In this document: positions 16,475 through 23,438 of the stretch, in pieces
Position numbering within the stretch: position 1 is the first letter of the stretch
Layout of the letters: each line of letters opens with the position of its first letter
Notes under the pieces: generated by a model
Told to the model about the DNA's origin: nothing
The model's database searches: none
What the model saw: the letters and a program-made list of their open reading frames with translations, nothing else
Program-made: the position numbers and the translations under genes
Source: Crenotrichaceae bacterium
Lineage (GTDB): Bacteria > Pseudomonadota > Gammaproteobacteria > Methylococcales > DRLZ01
Assembly (NCBI GenBank): GCA_011322755.1
Contig: DRLZ01000268.1
Location: 1 to 23,438 of the forward strand
Length of the DNA: 23,438 nucleotides
Direction: 5' to 3'

Positions 16475-16517
16475 TTGTACAGAATAACCCAATGACTCAT
16501 TTGGTTATTCTGTACAA
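16475..16517. repeat. Long near-perfect hairpin between the ion channel gene and recA
   Basis: TTGTACAGAATAACC (16475-16489) is exactly complementary to GGTTATTCTGTACAA (16503-16517). After one C-T mismatch, AATG and CATT add four more pairs around a three-base loop, giving 19 pairs in a 43-base element. It begins 25 bases after the channel stop. No T-run follows in the channel's direction. It may act as a transcript end or RNA-stabilising structure, or be a small mobile repeat; only one copy occurs in this window. Confidence 0.7.
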
Positions 16518-16542
16518 GGCTGAAGATCTGAGAAAACCTGGT

Positions 16543-17391
16543 TTATAGTTTCGCCCCGCATGCATAACAATAATTGGCATCAATAAGATGTCCTGTTTTA
16601 TGACAGGAAGGACATTCAGTTTGATTGATATGCTCTTTCATGGTCTTGGAAAGTTCTGCGGTAAAAATCCCCGTCGGTACAGCAATGATTGCATAGCCTG
16701 TCAGCATCATCAGAGATGACAAGGTTTGCCCAAGCGCTGTTTGTGGTGAAATATCACCATAACCAACAGTTGTTACAGTCACTATCGCCCAGTAAATACT
16801 GCGCGGGATACTGGTAAATCCATGTTCCGGTCCTTCGACCAGGTACATGACAGAGCCAAACAAAGAGGTAATGGTGAACATAAAAAAAAGAAAAACCAAT
16901 ATCTTGCTTTTGCTTGCTGAAATGGCAACAAGTAATAAATTGGATTGTGTTACATAATGCGATAACCTGAGGATTCTGAAAACACGCAAGATCCGCAACA
17001 AACGAATCATCATCATGTATTTTGCACCTGTAAAAAATACCAGTAAATAGGTTGGCAATATGGATAAAAAATCAATAATCCCAAAAAAGCTGAAGATATA
17101 GCGAAGTGGATAGGGGTTACAATAAATACGAACAATGTATTCAAGACTGAACAAGATGGCAAACACCCACTCAAGGGTTAGCAACAATTCCCCGTATTCC
17201 TGGTTAATCGTTTCGACACTATCAATCATTACCACAAAAACACTGGCAAGTATTGCCACAATCAAGATGACATCAAACGAACGCCCCGCTGTTGTGTGAC
17301 TGTCGTAGATGATTGTATAAAGACGTTGTTTAAGTGATTGTTTTGGTTTTGGGAACATCAGGTTCTGGTTAATCCAATCAATGCCAGGCAT
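16543..17391 (-). CDS. Voltage-gated-type potassium channel with C-terminal zinc ribbon
   Basis: This 282-residue protein has the six-helix plan of a voltage-gated K+ channel. Helices S1-S3 span about 38-120. S4 has Arg at 130, 133, 136, 139 and 142, one every third residue, the pattern of a voltage sensor. The pore helix and the filter TVGYGD (208-213) lie between S5 and S6. After S6 a short linker leads to CPSCH (260-264) and CYACG (275-279), a four-Cys zinc-ribbon-like tail at the very C-terminus. The S4 charges and filter indicate K+ selectivity and voltage response; gating is not shown by sequence alone. The gene lies 19 bases after the DUF1499 gene and may share its transcript. The tail could serve in assembly or redox/metal sensing (inference). 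Confidence 0.92.
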   Translation of the reverse strand: MPGIDWINQNLMFPKPKQSLKQRLYTIIYDSHTTAGRSFDVILIVAILASVFVVMIDSVETINQEYGELLLTLEWVFAILFSLEYIVRIYCNPYPLRYIFSFFGIIDFLSILPTYLLVFFTGAKYMMMIRLLRILRVFRILRLSHYVTQSNLLLVAISASKSKILVFLFFMFTITSLFGSVMYLVEGPEHGFTSIPRSIYWAIVTVTTVGYGDISPQTALGQTLSSLMMLTGYAIIAVPTGIFTAELSKTMKEHINQTECPSCHKTGHLIDANYCYACGAKL

Positions 17392-17410
17392 GCAGAGACG
17401 AGACAGATAT

Positions 17411-17917
17411 TCACGTCTTTTGAGCTTGCATTACGCGCTTGTCGAAATCATTTCGAATCTGTTCAATACGTCGTCTGTTGACACCAAAATCATAATATCC
17501 CGTTCGTGATGCGGAACGGATGTCAATCTGGTTTCGATCCGGATTTAACAAAGCATCTATCTCATCAACAAATCCAAATACACTGGATTTAACTTCTGCA
17601 TGCAAGCCGCTTCCGTTGTCACGCTCCTGAACCTGATTTGTCAGCGTCAACAGTACGTGTTTAAGAATAACCATTGCCTGATCTGGAGATATTCCAGTGA
17701 AACGCAATGGTGAAATACGTTGATCTGAATTGCTACTTTCGCTACTTACACAATTCGGTGATTGAGGACACAGTGGAAGTTTTGAAAAATCAGTTGAACT
17801 GGACATGATGATAGTTTCCTGGGCATGAGGATGAGAGAAACAAAAAAACAACCCGGCTCCCAGAAAACAAGTGACCAGGAACATGAAGTTTAGCTTTGTT
17901 GATTTTGATTCTGGCAC
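17411..17917 (-). CDS. DUF1499 protein
   Basis: The 168-residue protein has an N-terminal hydrophobic segment (about 10-28) that could be a signal or anchor, followed by the DUF1499 opening LPLCPQSPNCVSSES (47-61). It ends with the conserved FGFVDEIDALLNPDRNQIDIRSASRTGYYDFGVNRRRIEQIR, seen from about residue 114 onward. The chosen start is a GTG with GGAG about 11 bases upstream. Internal ATG codons at residues 12 and 38 are alternatives; the latter would remove the hydrophobic segment. DUF1499 proteins have no settled function. The gene lies between the DUF2782 gene and the potassium channel gene, all in the same direction. Confidence 0.85.
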   Translation of the reverse strand: MPESKSTKLNFMFLVTCFLGAGLFFCFSHPHAQETIIMSSSTDFSKLPLCPQSPNCVSSESSNSDQRISPLRFTGISPDQAMVILKHVLLTLTNQVQERDNGSGLHAEVKSSVFGFVDEIDALLNPDRNQIDIRSASRTGYYDFGVNRRRIEQIRNDFDKRVMQAQKT

Positions 17918-17986
17918 GGCGCTAAGTTCTCCAAGAGATTCCCACTGTGAGAGGGTGTTTGTATGATGTAACAGCCCGTTCTTCCA

Positions 17987-18376
17987 TTACCAACTGAAGA
18001 GTTTCCATTGATGAATTTTCATTCCACTCGTCGGTCCCTGTGTTTGCTCATCGACAACCCCATCCCCGTCGGCATCGGTAAGAAAGTAAGTTGGCCCAAT
18101 TTCAGGAACAACTTTTATCAGGAATAGCTCACCATTAACACGATATTCATAAATTGTTTTTTTATCTTCATGATAAATTCTCACATCCTGATCCATGGGC
18201 GCACCATCTTCAACTGGAGGAGGAATATCCGGCGGTAGTGGCAATCCGGAACTATCAGCTGCCCCTGCAGCACTTGCCGGCAAGGAACAGAGGCCAAGCA
18301 ATGTAGTCAATAAGAGGGTGTTGACGACACCAGAGAACAACACTGACTTATTTATCTTCGCAGAATCCTCGGTCAT
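17987..18376 (-). CDS. DUF2782 exported protein
   Basis: The product has 129 residues. A signal peptide is visible, with a hydrophobic core at about 12-32 and an ASA-AG cleavage site near residue 36, so it is periplasmic. A Pro-rich stretch follows. The DUF2782 core is DVRIYHEDKKTIYEYRVNGELFLIKVVPEIGPTYFL (from about 64), ending in an IHQWKLFSW tail, all typical of this small gammaproteobacterial family. The acidic loop DADGDGVVDE (101-110) resembles a calcium-binding loop, although no second one exists. A GGGA sits before the ATG. The function of the family is unknown. Its start faces the YcxB-like gene across a 214-base divergent region. Confidence 0.85.
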   Translation of the reverse strand: MTEDSAKINKSVLFSGVVNTLLLTTLLGLCSLPASAAGAADSSGLPLPPDIPPPVEDGAPMDQDVRIYHEDKKTIYEYRVNGELFLIKVVPEIGPTYFLTDADGDGVVDEQTQGPTSGMKIHQWKLFSW

Positions 18377-18438
18377 TTGTATTTCCCGTAGTTGGTAACC
18401 ACGTATAGTTTACCAGAGTGCCGATCAGCTTTGTGTAG

Positions 18439-18466
18439 TGTGTCAATATGAATCGGCATTGACACA
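18439..18466. promoter_or_regulatory. Inverted repeat in a divergent promoter region
   Basis: TGTGTCAAT (18439-18447) and ATTGACACA (18458-18466) are exact inverted copies ten bases apart. A second pair, TGCCGAT (18419-18425) and ATCGGCA (18452-18458), overlaps it. The right arm contains a TTGACA hexamer. Position between two divergent genes suggests an operator. Confidence 0.5.
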
Positions 18467-18590
18467 GCAAAATTGTATTGAATTGCGTATACTGTTCTGC
18501 CAAGATGTGCTGCATCTGACAATTAACGAATCACAAATTATTTTCTTCCCAATCACAACCTTAGTCTTACAGAATATAACAATTAATACC

Positions 18591-19124
18591 ATGAACGAAA
18601 TCGAGTACGAATTACGTGAGAAAGATATCCGCTTCTACAATGATATCAAACTCATTAACAATGCTGACTTTAAGCGATCGATGACCCAGAACCAGGCCAT
18701 TATTCCGGGCGCACTTTCTGTTATTGCTTTTTTTTACTTTCTTTATTATCAGGATTTTCGTACAGGACTGATTATCGGTGCAATTGGAGTTGTCTGGGGA
18801 CTGGCAGTTCCCGCTTATTTACGTTACAGCAGCTGGCAACAGGTTCGTCAAAAGTATTCTGATAGTGACTTGAAGAATATTCTTGGAAAGCGAACGCTGA
18901 AAATTCAGCCCGGTCGGATAATTGAAACCAAAGATGGTGAGGAATCAACCATTCCATGGAAAGATGTGATGCGTATCGAAGTCAATAAAGCCAGGACATA
19001 TGGGTTCATCTATTTCGATCATAATGCAGCGTTGATTATTCCTAAAAAAACAGTTAAAAAAGCAAAGTTTATGGATTTTATGGTACAAGCGATGGAGTTT
19101 CATGCGGAAGCTGATGATGACTAA
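18591..19124 (+). CDS. YcxB-like membrane protein
   Basis: The 177-residue product begins MNEIEYELREKDIRFYNDI; the frame is open 51 codons further upstream, but that part is Cys-rich, poorly protein-like and overlaps the inverted repeats, so the ATG at 18591 is preferred despite a weak ribosome binding site. Two membrane segments lie at about 35-50 and 55-71. The cytoplasmic C-terminal half has the pattern of the YcxB-like domain: an ILGKRTLKIQPGRIIETKDGEESTIPWKDVMRIEV strand series, and AALIIPKKTV, then an acidic end. Such proteins are widespread and of unknown function. It may be co-transcribed with the mla operon 132 bases downstream, which is otherwise unrelated. Confidence 0.62.
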   Translation: MNEIEYELREKDIRFYNDIKLINNADFKRSMTQNQAIIPGALSVIAFFYFLYYQDFRTGLIIGAIGVVWGLAVPAYLRYSSWQQVRQKYSDSDLKNILGKRTLKIQPGRIIETKDGEESTIPWKDVMRIEVNKARTYGFIYFDHNAALIIPKKTVKKAKFMDFMVQAMEFHAEADDD

Positions 19125-19256
19125 CTGTTGTCTTGCCAACCTGTCGTGCTTAACTGGCTGATTAGATTTTCCTGCCTGCTTGAATCACTTAGTTCTTATA
19201 TTGATAAGGATACCTTAACCATATTTCCAGATTCTGGCTCATTCTGTATACGTTTT

Positions 19257-20099
19257 ATGCCCAAACCAACGTCTAAATCTTCAAACATCATTGTCAGCGT
19301 TACAGATTTGAGTTTCTCGCGCGGTCACCGACAGATCTTTAATGGTGTTAATATTGATATCAGGCGCGGGAAAATTACAGCCATCATGGGACCGAGCGGT
19401 ACCGGAAAAACCACCTTATTAAAACTTATCGGTGGACAACTACATCCTCAAGCAGGAAAGGTGAGTGTTGACGGTAGTATTGTCAATCAACTCAATCGCA
19501 GTCAATTATTTACATTGCGCAAACGGATGGGCATGTTGTTTCAGAGTGGCGCATTGTTAACTGATTTAAGTGTTTATGAGAATGTGGCCTTCCCGATGCG
19601 TGAGCATACAAAATTACCGGAATCGATGATTCATTCTCTGGTTTTGATGAAGCTCGATGCTGTCGGATTGCGTGGCGCACACAAACTCATGCCATCTCAA
19701 CTGTCTGGCGGCATGGCACGTCGCGTTGCACTCGCCAGGGCGATTGCCCTGGACCCTCAAATCATGATGTACGATGAACCTTTTGCCGGGCAAGATCCAC
19801 TCTCAATGGGCGTATTGCTCAAACTGATCCACGTGCTGAATAATGCATTGAATTTAACCAGCATTGTTGTTACTCATGATATTCACGAAGCATTTACAAT
19901 CGCAGATCATGTTTATTTGATTTCAGAAGGAAAAGTTATCGAGCATGGCAGTCCAAAACAGATTCAGACATCCGAATCAAAGTGGGTTCAACAGTTTGTC
20001 AATGGAAATTATGACGGTCCGGTTCCATTTCATTACCCTGCTGCTGACTATCAACAGGAATTATTTGGGATCGTTGCCAGCAAATCCATTCAATCCTGA
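19257..20099 (+). CDS. mlaF: Phospholipid ABC transporter ATPase MlaF
   Basis: MlaF is the ATPase of the MlaFEDB complex that moves phospholipids between the inner membrane and the periplasm, helping maintain outer-membrane asymmetry. From Met at 19257 the protein has 280 residues: Walker A GPSGTGKTT (45-53), Q-loop FQSGAL (95-100), signature LSGGM (149-153), Walker B IMMYDEP (169-175) with the catalytic Glu in DEP, and the switch His in VVTHD. The frame remains open to 19128, but the added residues do not resemble the family. No clear ribosome binding site precedes the ATG. The C-terminal extension includes the stretch WVQQFVNGNYDGPVPFHYPA, also typical of MlaF. It is the first gene of the mla operon. 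Confidence 0.93.
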   Translation: MPKPTSKSSNIIVSVTDLSFSRGHRQIFNGVNIDIRRGKITAIMGPSGTGKTTLLKLIGGQLHPQAGKVSVDGSIVNQLNRSQLFTLRKRMGMLFQSGALLTDLSVYENVAFPMREHTKLPESMIHSLVLMKLDAVGLRGAHKLMPSQLSGGMARRVALARAIALDPQIMMYDEPFAGQDPLSMGVLLKLIHVLNNALNLTSIVVTHDIHEAFTIADHVYLISEGKVIEHGSPKQIQTSESKWVQQFVNGNYDGPVPFHYPAADYQQELFGIVASKSIQS

Positions 20100-20114
20100 C
20101 AAGACTATCCTATC

Positions 20115-20897
20115 GTGATTAACTTGATTCAAGCACTTGGTGATTCAACACTATCCAGACTCTCAACGCTAGGTCGGGCCTGTTTGTTGTTGATTAATTT
20201 GTTAACAGCAATCGGCAGCGTATTGTACCGTTTTCGACTTTTGGTTGCACAGTTGTATTCAGTTGGTGTCCTGACATTTCTTATTGTTGTTGTATCAGGC
20301 TTTTTTATTGGAATGGTACTGGGTTTGCAGGGTTATACTACATTATCTGATTTTGGCGCTGAAAGCGCACTGGGACAAATGGTTGGCACGTCCCTAGTTC
20401 GTGAACTAGGGCCAGTAATGGCGGCGTTGCTGTTTGCAGGTCGCGCAGGTTCTGCGTTAACCGCAGAAATAGGTCTTATGAAGGCTACTGAACAGTTATC
20501 TGGAATGGAAATGATGGCTGTTGACCCAATCAAACGCATAATTGCACCTCGATTCTGGGCTGGTTTTATTTCCATGCCAGTACTGGCGTTATTACTCAGC
20601 GCAGCTGGTATCCTAGGCGGTTATCTTGTCGGCGTTGAAATGCTCGGTGTTGACAATGGTATCTTCTGGTCAAGAATGCAAAGTACAATCGACTTTAAAG
20701 CAGATTTAATGAATGGCGTAATAAAAAGTATTGTTTTTGGCTTTGTTGTCACCTGGATTGCTGTATTTGAAGGGTATGATGCGATACCAACATCGGAAGG
20801 TGTTGGACGCGCAACAACCCGTACAGTTGTTTATTCTGCATTTGCTATACTCGGCATGGACTTTGTCCTCACTGCCTTGATGTTCGGAGACTTGTAA
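20115..20897 (+). CDS. mlaE: Phospholipid ABC transporter permease MlaE
   Basis: This is the membrane permease that partners MlaF. The 260-residue protein begins at a GTG with no strong ribosome binding site, 15 bases after mlaF. The membrane helices and the conserved elements GFFIGMVLGLQGYTTLSDFGAESALG and LVRELGPVMAALLFAGRAGSALTAEIG are hallmarks of the MlaE/YrbE family. The coupling element QLSGMEMMAVDPI follows (about 136-148). The stop lies two bases before the mlaD start, so the two are coupled. Length and gene order match the Escherichia coli homologue. Confidence 0.95.
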   Translation: MINLIQALGDSTLSRLSTLGRACLLLINLLTAIGSVLYRFRLLVAQLYSVGVLTFLIVVVSGFFIGMVLGLQGYTTLSDFGAESALGQMVGTSLVRELGPVMAALLFAGRAGSALTAEIGLMKATEQLSGMEMMAVDPIKRIIAPRFWAGFISMPVLALLLSAAGILGGYLVGVEMLGVDNGIFWSRMQSTIDFKADLMNGVIKSIVFGFVVTWIAVFEGYDAIPTSEGVGRATTRTVVYSAFAILGMDFVLTALMFGDL

Positions 20898-20899
20898 GC

Positions 20900-21367
20900 A
20901 TGGAAAATCGTAATCTGACAGAAGTACTCGTCGGACTCTTTGTAACAGCCGGGTTCATCGCCTTATTCTTTTTGGCCATGAATGTTAGTAACTTAAGAGA
21001 ATCAAGTGTACCTGATGGTTATACACTCTTAGCCCGGTTTGCCAATATTGGCGGATTAAAAACGCGGTCTCCAATTACCATTTCAGGCGTAAAAGTTGGT
21101 CGGGTTAGCACAATCTCTCTCGATCAGGATAGTTATAACGCACTGGTTACATTAAAAATAAATCCAGGTGTCTGTATCCCTGATGAAACAATTGCCAGTA
21201 TCTTAACCTCTGGTTTGTTAGGCGAGCAATACATTGGGCTTGAGCCCGGGGGAATGGACGAGTGTCTTGAGAATCAGGATGAAATTGAGCTTACCCAATC
21301 AGCCATTATCCTGGAAAAGCTGATTTCCAAATTTTTGTTTAACAAAGCCGACAGTAATGCCAAGTAA
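20900..21367 (+). CDS. mlaD: MCE-domain protein MlaD
   Basis: MlaD forms a periplasmic hexameric ring above the MlaE dimer. The 155-residue protein has one N-terminal membrane helix (about 8-27) and one MCE domain (about 39-117), with the conserved VKVGRV and GLLGEQYIGLEPGG. A short helical C-terminal tail (IILEKLISKFLF) completes it. A GGAG lies ten bases before the ATG, inside the end of mlaE. The end overlaps mlaB by 11 bases. The domain content matches the single-MCE MlaD of the proteobacterial system, not a multi-MCE protein. Confidence 0.94.
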   Translation: MENRNLTEVLVGLFVTAGFIALFFLAMNVSNLRESSVPDGYTLLARFANIGGLKTRSPITISGVKVGRVSTISLDQDSYNALVTLKINPGVCIPDETIASILTSGLLGEQYIGLEPGGMDECLENQDEIELTQSAIILEKLISKFLFNKADSNAK

Positions 21368-21674
21368 AGGCCTGACAATACAGCTTATTTCTATTTCACC
21401 AGGTGTTTATGAAGTAACTGGCGATTTAACATTCAACACAGTCAGTCAATTACAAACATTACCTGAGCAGGTATCCTCCAGTGCAACAACACCCAAAATC
21501 ATGCTCGACAAAGTTCAACATATCGATAGCGCAGGCCTGGCACTCTTAATAGACTGGGGTAGACAGAGCATGCAATATCATTCAATTACATTTTGTCAGC
21601 CTAATAAACAATTATTGCGTTTGGTCGACCTATACAATCTTGAATCGGTGCTATCATTTGACCACAGCATATAA
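21357..21674 (+). CDS. mlaB: STAS-domain protein MlaB
   Basis: MlaB is the small cytoplasmic STAS subunit that binds and activates MlaF. The 105-residue protein shows the STAS pattern: an initial beta strand GVYEVTGDLTF, then VQHIDSAGLALLIDW with Ser58 in the DSAG motif, and a final LVDLYNLESVLSF helix. The start lies within mlaD, so translation is coupled. In Escherichia coli mlaC separates mlaD and mlaB; here it does not. The sequence is too divergent to decide about Ser/Thr regulation. Confidence 0.85.
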   Translation: MPSKGLTIQLISISPGVYEVTGDLTFNTVSQLQTLPEQVSSSATTPKIMLDKVQHIDSAGLALLIDWGRQSMQYHSITFCQPNKQLLRLVDLYNLESVLSFDHSI

Positions 21675-21688
21675 CACAATAACTTATT

Positions 21689-21720
21689 GAATATTGATTA
21701 TATTCTGTTATCTGTTTTTT
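21689..21720 (+). terminator. Weak possible terminator after mlaB
   Basis: GAATAT (21689-21694) and ATATTC (21700-21705) form an A/T-only stem, with a T-run at 21715-21720. The stem is weak. The next gene, murA, may still be co-transcribed or have its own promoter; TATACT at 21764-21769 is a possible -10 element, but I find no good -35. Confidence 0.2.
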
Positions 21721-21788
21721 GATTTCGGATGGTCTTTCGACATCTATTCTTTTACATAATCTTTATACTAATTACCTAACACTTATCC

Positions 21789-23051
21789 GTGGACAAACTC
21801 ATCGCCCGACCGGGAGCCCCAATTCATGGCGAATTACGTATTTCAGGTGCAAAAAACGCTGCCTTACCTATTCTAGCAGCCTGCTTACTGCCTGAGGATC
21901 CAGTCATTATTGGAAACCTTCCGCATCTACTTGATGTTACAACAACACTTGAGCTTCTCGCCGAAATGGGTGCCGATTTGTTAGTCTGTGATGATATGTC
22001 AGTGCAAGTTGATTCACGCCCTATTCAACGTTATGACGCACCATACGATCTTGTGCGTACCATGCGCGCATCAATTCTAGTGTTAGGCCCGCTTCTTGCG
22101 CGTTTTGGTAAAGCCATTGTTTCTTTTCCAGGCGGATGTGCTATTGGAAGTCGTCCGGTCGATATACATCTCGAAGGACTTCGTCAACTTGGGGTCGATT
22201 TCCGCATTGAAGGCGGATACATCCATGCCTCGACAAAAAAGCTGATTGGTAATCGAATGGTGCTCGGACTAGTCACTGTCACAGGCACTGAAAATCTGAT
22301 GATGGCTGCAGCGCTCGCAGAAGGGACATCAGTGATTGAAAATGCAGCACGTGAACCAGAAGTTGTTGATCTTGCAAACTTCCTCAATGCACTTGGAGCA
22401 AAGATTACTGACGCAGGAACTGATACGATTACGATTCAAGGCGTACCGAGCTTATCAGCCAATAATCTACGCTATGACATCATCCCAGACAGAATTGAGA
22501 CCGGAACATTCCTGGTTGCCGCAGCCATTACTGGTGGGAATGTTAAACTACGAAAAACCAACCCCAAGTTACTAGACGCAGTCATTGACAAATTACGTGA
22601 AGCTGGTGCAGAGATTACTACTGGCGATAGCTGGGTTGCATTGGATATGCATGGACAAAGACCCAAGGCCGTCTCATTACGCACCCTACCCTACCCTGCA
22701 TTTCCTACAGATATGCAAGCCCAGTTTATTGTACTCAACAGTATTGCAGATGGCGTGAGTACAGTCACTGAAACTGTTTTTGAAAATCGTTTCATGCACG
22801 TACACGAACTCCAGCGTATGGGTGCCAATATTCGTATCGAAGGAAATACAGCGATTGTAACAGGCATCCCTCGATTAAAAGGCGCACCAGTAATGGCTAC
22901 AGATTTAAGAGCATCAGCTAGCCTGGTACTTGCAGCGCTCGTTGCTGAAGGTGAAACACTCATTGACAGGATTTATCATATTGATCGTGGTTATGAGCGT
23001 ATCGAAGAAAAACTGGCTCAACTGGGTGCTGATATCAAACGTGTTTCTTGA
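21789..23051 (+). CDS. murA: UDP-GlcNAc enolpyruvyl transferase MurA
   Basis: MurA adds enolpyruvate from PEP to UDP-GlcNAc, the first committed step of peptidoglycan synthesis. The 420-residue protein starts at a GTG and has two EPSP-synthase-like halves. Visible family features are SGAKNAALP near residues 19-27, including Lys22, the active-site Cys117 in PGGCAIGSRPVD, and FPTDMQAQF around residue 301. The Cys marks the fosfomycin-sensitive form of the active site, unlike Asp variants. The gene follows mlaB by 114 bases; the mla-murA order is conserved in gammaproteobacteria, although ibaG, which often lies between, is absent. Length is normal. Confidence 0.97.
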   Translation: MDKLIARPGAPIHGELRISGAKNAALPILAACLLPEDPVIIGNLPHLLDVTTTLELLAEMGADLLVCDDMSVQVDSRPIQRYDAPYDLVRTMRASILVLGPLLARFGKAIVSFPGGCAIGSRPVDIHLEGLRQLGVDFRIEGGYIHASTKKLIGNRMVLGLVTVTGTENLMMAAALAEGTSVIENAAREPEVVDLANFLNALGAKITDAGTDTITIQGVPSLSANNLRYDIIPDRIETGTFLVAAAITGGNVKLRKTNPKLLDAVIDKLREAGAEITTGDSWVALDMHGQRPKAVSLRTLPYPAFPTDMQAQFIVLNSIADGVSTVTETVFENRFMHVHELQRMGANIRIEGNTAIVTGIPRLKGAPVMATDLRASASLVLAALVAEGETLIDRIYHIDRGYERIEEKLAQLGADIKRVS

Positions 23052-23327
23052 AAACATCTAACCCGGGACAGCCTATAAACTGTTCATATGACCTGAGCTA
23101 AGAAACTCTTGTGTTTTCTGTAAACCCGAAGATGTTGTAAAACAGCTTAACAGAGTGATTGCTCAAATCGGATGACTAGTAACAATTGAGCCGTGCAGTC
23201 ATTCAAATCTACCAACTCATACTTGAGCAGCTGTAACACCTTGATAATCATCTAGCCGATTCCTCAGGCAAAGCGTACCTTACGATGTTGACGACATTGT
23301 CAGGCTAATTTGCAAGAGGAATCAGAA
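23052..23327 (+). other. Non-coding region, probably the left end of an IS110 element
   Basis: These 276 bases lie between murA and the transposase start and hold no credible gene. GCTCAA (23161-23166) can pair with either TTGAGC at 23186-23191 or TTGAGC at 23223-23228, so alternative folds exist. IS110-family elements lack obvious terminal inverted repeats, so the boundary with the chromosome cannot be placed. In the IS110 group this end encodes the bridge RNA that guides recombination (established for IS621); whether this holds here is an inference. I see no strong terminator for murA. Confidence 0.45.
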
Positions 23328-23438
23328 ATGAAATTATATGGTGGAATCGACTTACATTCCAATAATAGTGTGATTGTATTACTGGATGATGCAGATAATA
23401 AGATGTATCAACGACGCCTGGGAAATGACCTACAGACC
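23328..23438 (+). mobile_element. IS110-family transposase, N-terminal part
   Basis: The first 37 residues of a protein cut off by the window edge are visible. The start MKLYGGIDLHSNN matches the N-terminus of IS110/IS1111-type transposases, in which the Asp of GIDLHS is the first acidic residue of the RuvC-like DEDD catalytic domain. The later MYQRRLGNDL also fits the family. An AAGAGGA ribosome binding site lies seven bases upstream of the ATG. These recombinases use a DEDD domain plus a C-terminal Ser, which cannot be seen here. Whether the gene is intact is unknown. Confidence 0.88.

Noticed and set aside
18459..18506. TTGACA followed by TATACT as a promoter for the YcxB-like gene
   Set aside because: The spacing between the hexamers is about 23 bases, well beyond the usual 16-19, so I do not annotate it as a promoter.
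18438..18590. Longer YcxB-like start adding 51 residues
   Set aside because: The segment overlaps the inverted repeats and is not protein-like; the ATG at 18591 gives the normal N-terminus.
19128..19256. Longer mlaF start adding 43 residues
   Set aside because: The added segment is rich in Cys and hydrophobics, unlike MlaF, and would shift the ATPase fold away from its usual start.
1..23438. CRISPR arrays, tRNA and rRNA genes, prophage genes
   Set aside because: No regularly spaced repeats, cloverleaf-like intergenic sequence, rRNA sequence or phage structural genes were recognised by reading.

Overview
The window is a stretch of chromosome from a gammaproteobacterium, probably free-living and environmental. 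The evidence is the gene neighbourhoods recA-recX-alaS-lysC and mlaFEDB-murA, a type II secretion gene cluster, and a small DUF2782 protein of the kind common in this class. The species cannot be named from the sequence. Base composition looks moderately AT-rich and even, and nothing looks like a large foreign island. The right edge runs into an IS110-type insertion sequence.

Layout. (1) 1-1199, plus strand: the tail of a type II secretion operon, gspF (cut by the window edge), gspH and gspI, with overlapping ends. gspG, J and K do not follow. (2) 1653-2300, plus: an exported one-haem c-type protein (Tll0287-like/DUF3365). (3) 7947-2440, minus: a four-gene alpha-glucan (glycogen) operon, DUF4912 protein, GH57 branching enzyme, glycogen synthase GlgA with a long N-terminal tail, and a GH13 alpha-amylase-like enzyme. 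(4) 7948-8603: a long non-coding region with several inverted repeats, leading to an unrecognised 64-residue ORF at 8604-8798. (5) 16288-8847, minus: recA, recX, alaS, lysC, a DUF3014 membrane-anchored protein and a GT8-like glycosyltransferase, mostly with tiny gaps or overlaps. csrA, which often follows alaS/lysC in gammaproteobacteria, is not there. (6) 18376-16543, minus: DUF2782 protein, DUF1499 protein and a voltage-gated-type potassium channel with a C-terminal zinc ribbon. A long near-perfect hairpin lies between the channel and recA. (7) 18591-23051, plus: a YcxB-like membrane protein, then mlaF, mlaE, mlaD, mlaB and murA, for outer-membrane lipid transport and the first committed step of peptidoglycan synthesis. 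mlaC and ibaG are absent from their usual places. (8) 23328-23438, plus: the start of an IS110-family transposase.

How the genes work together. The minus-strand operon in 2440-7947 can elongate and branch an alpha-1,4-glucan. The ADP-glucose supply (glgC) and phosphorylase (glgP) must lie elsewhere. The recA block combines DNA repair (recA, recX), translation (alaS) and amino-acid synthesis (lysC). The mla-murA block concerns the cell envelope.

No clearly new multi-gene system is visible. The best leads are the structured leader and small ORF at 8443-8798, the hairpin and palindrome around the recA promoter, the non-coding end of the IS110 element (a possible bridge-RNA region), and the long tail on GlgA.
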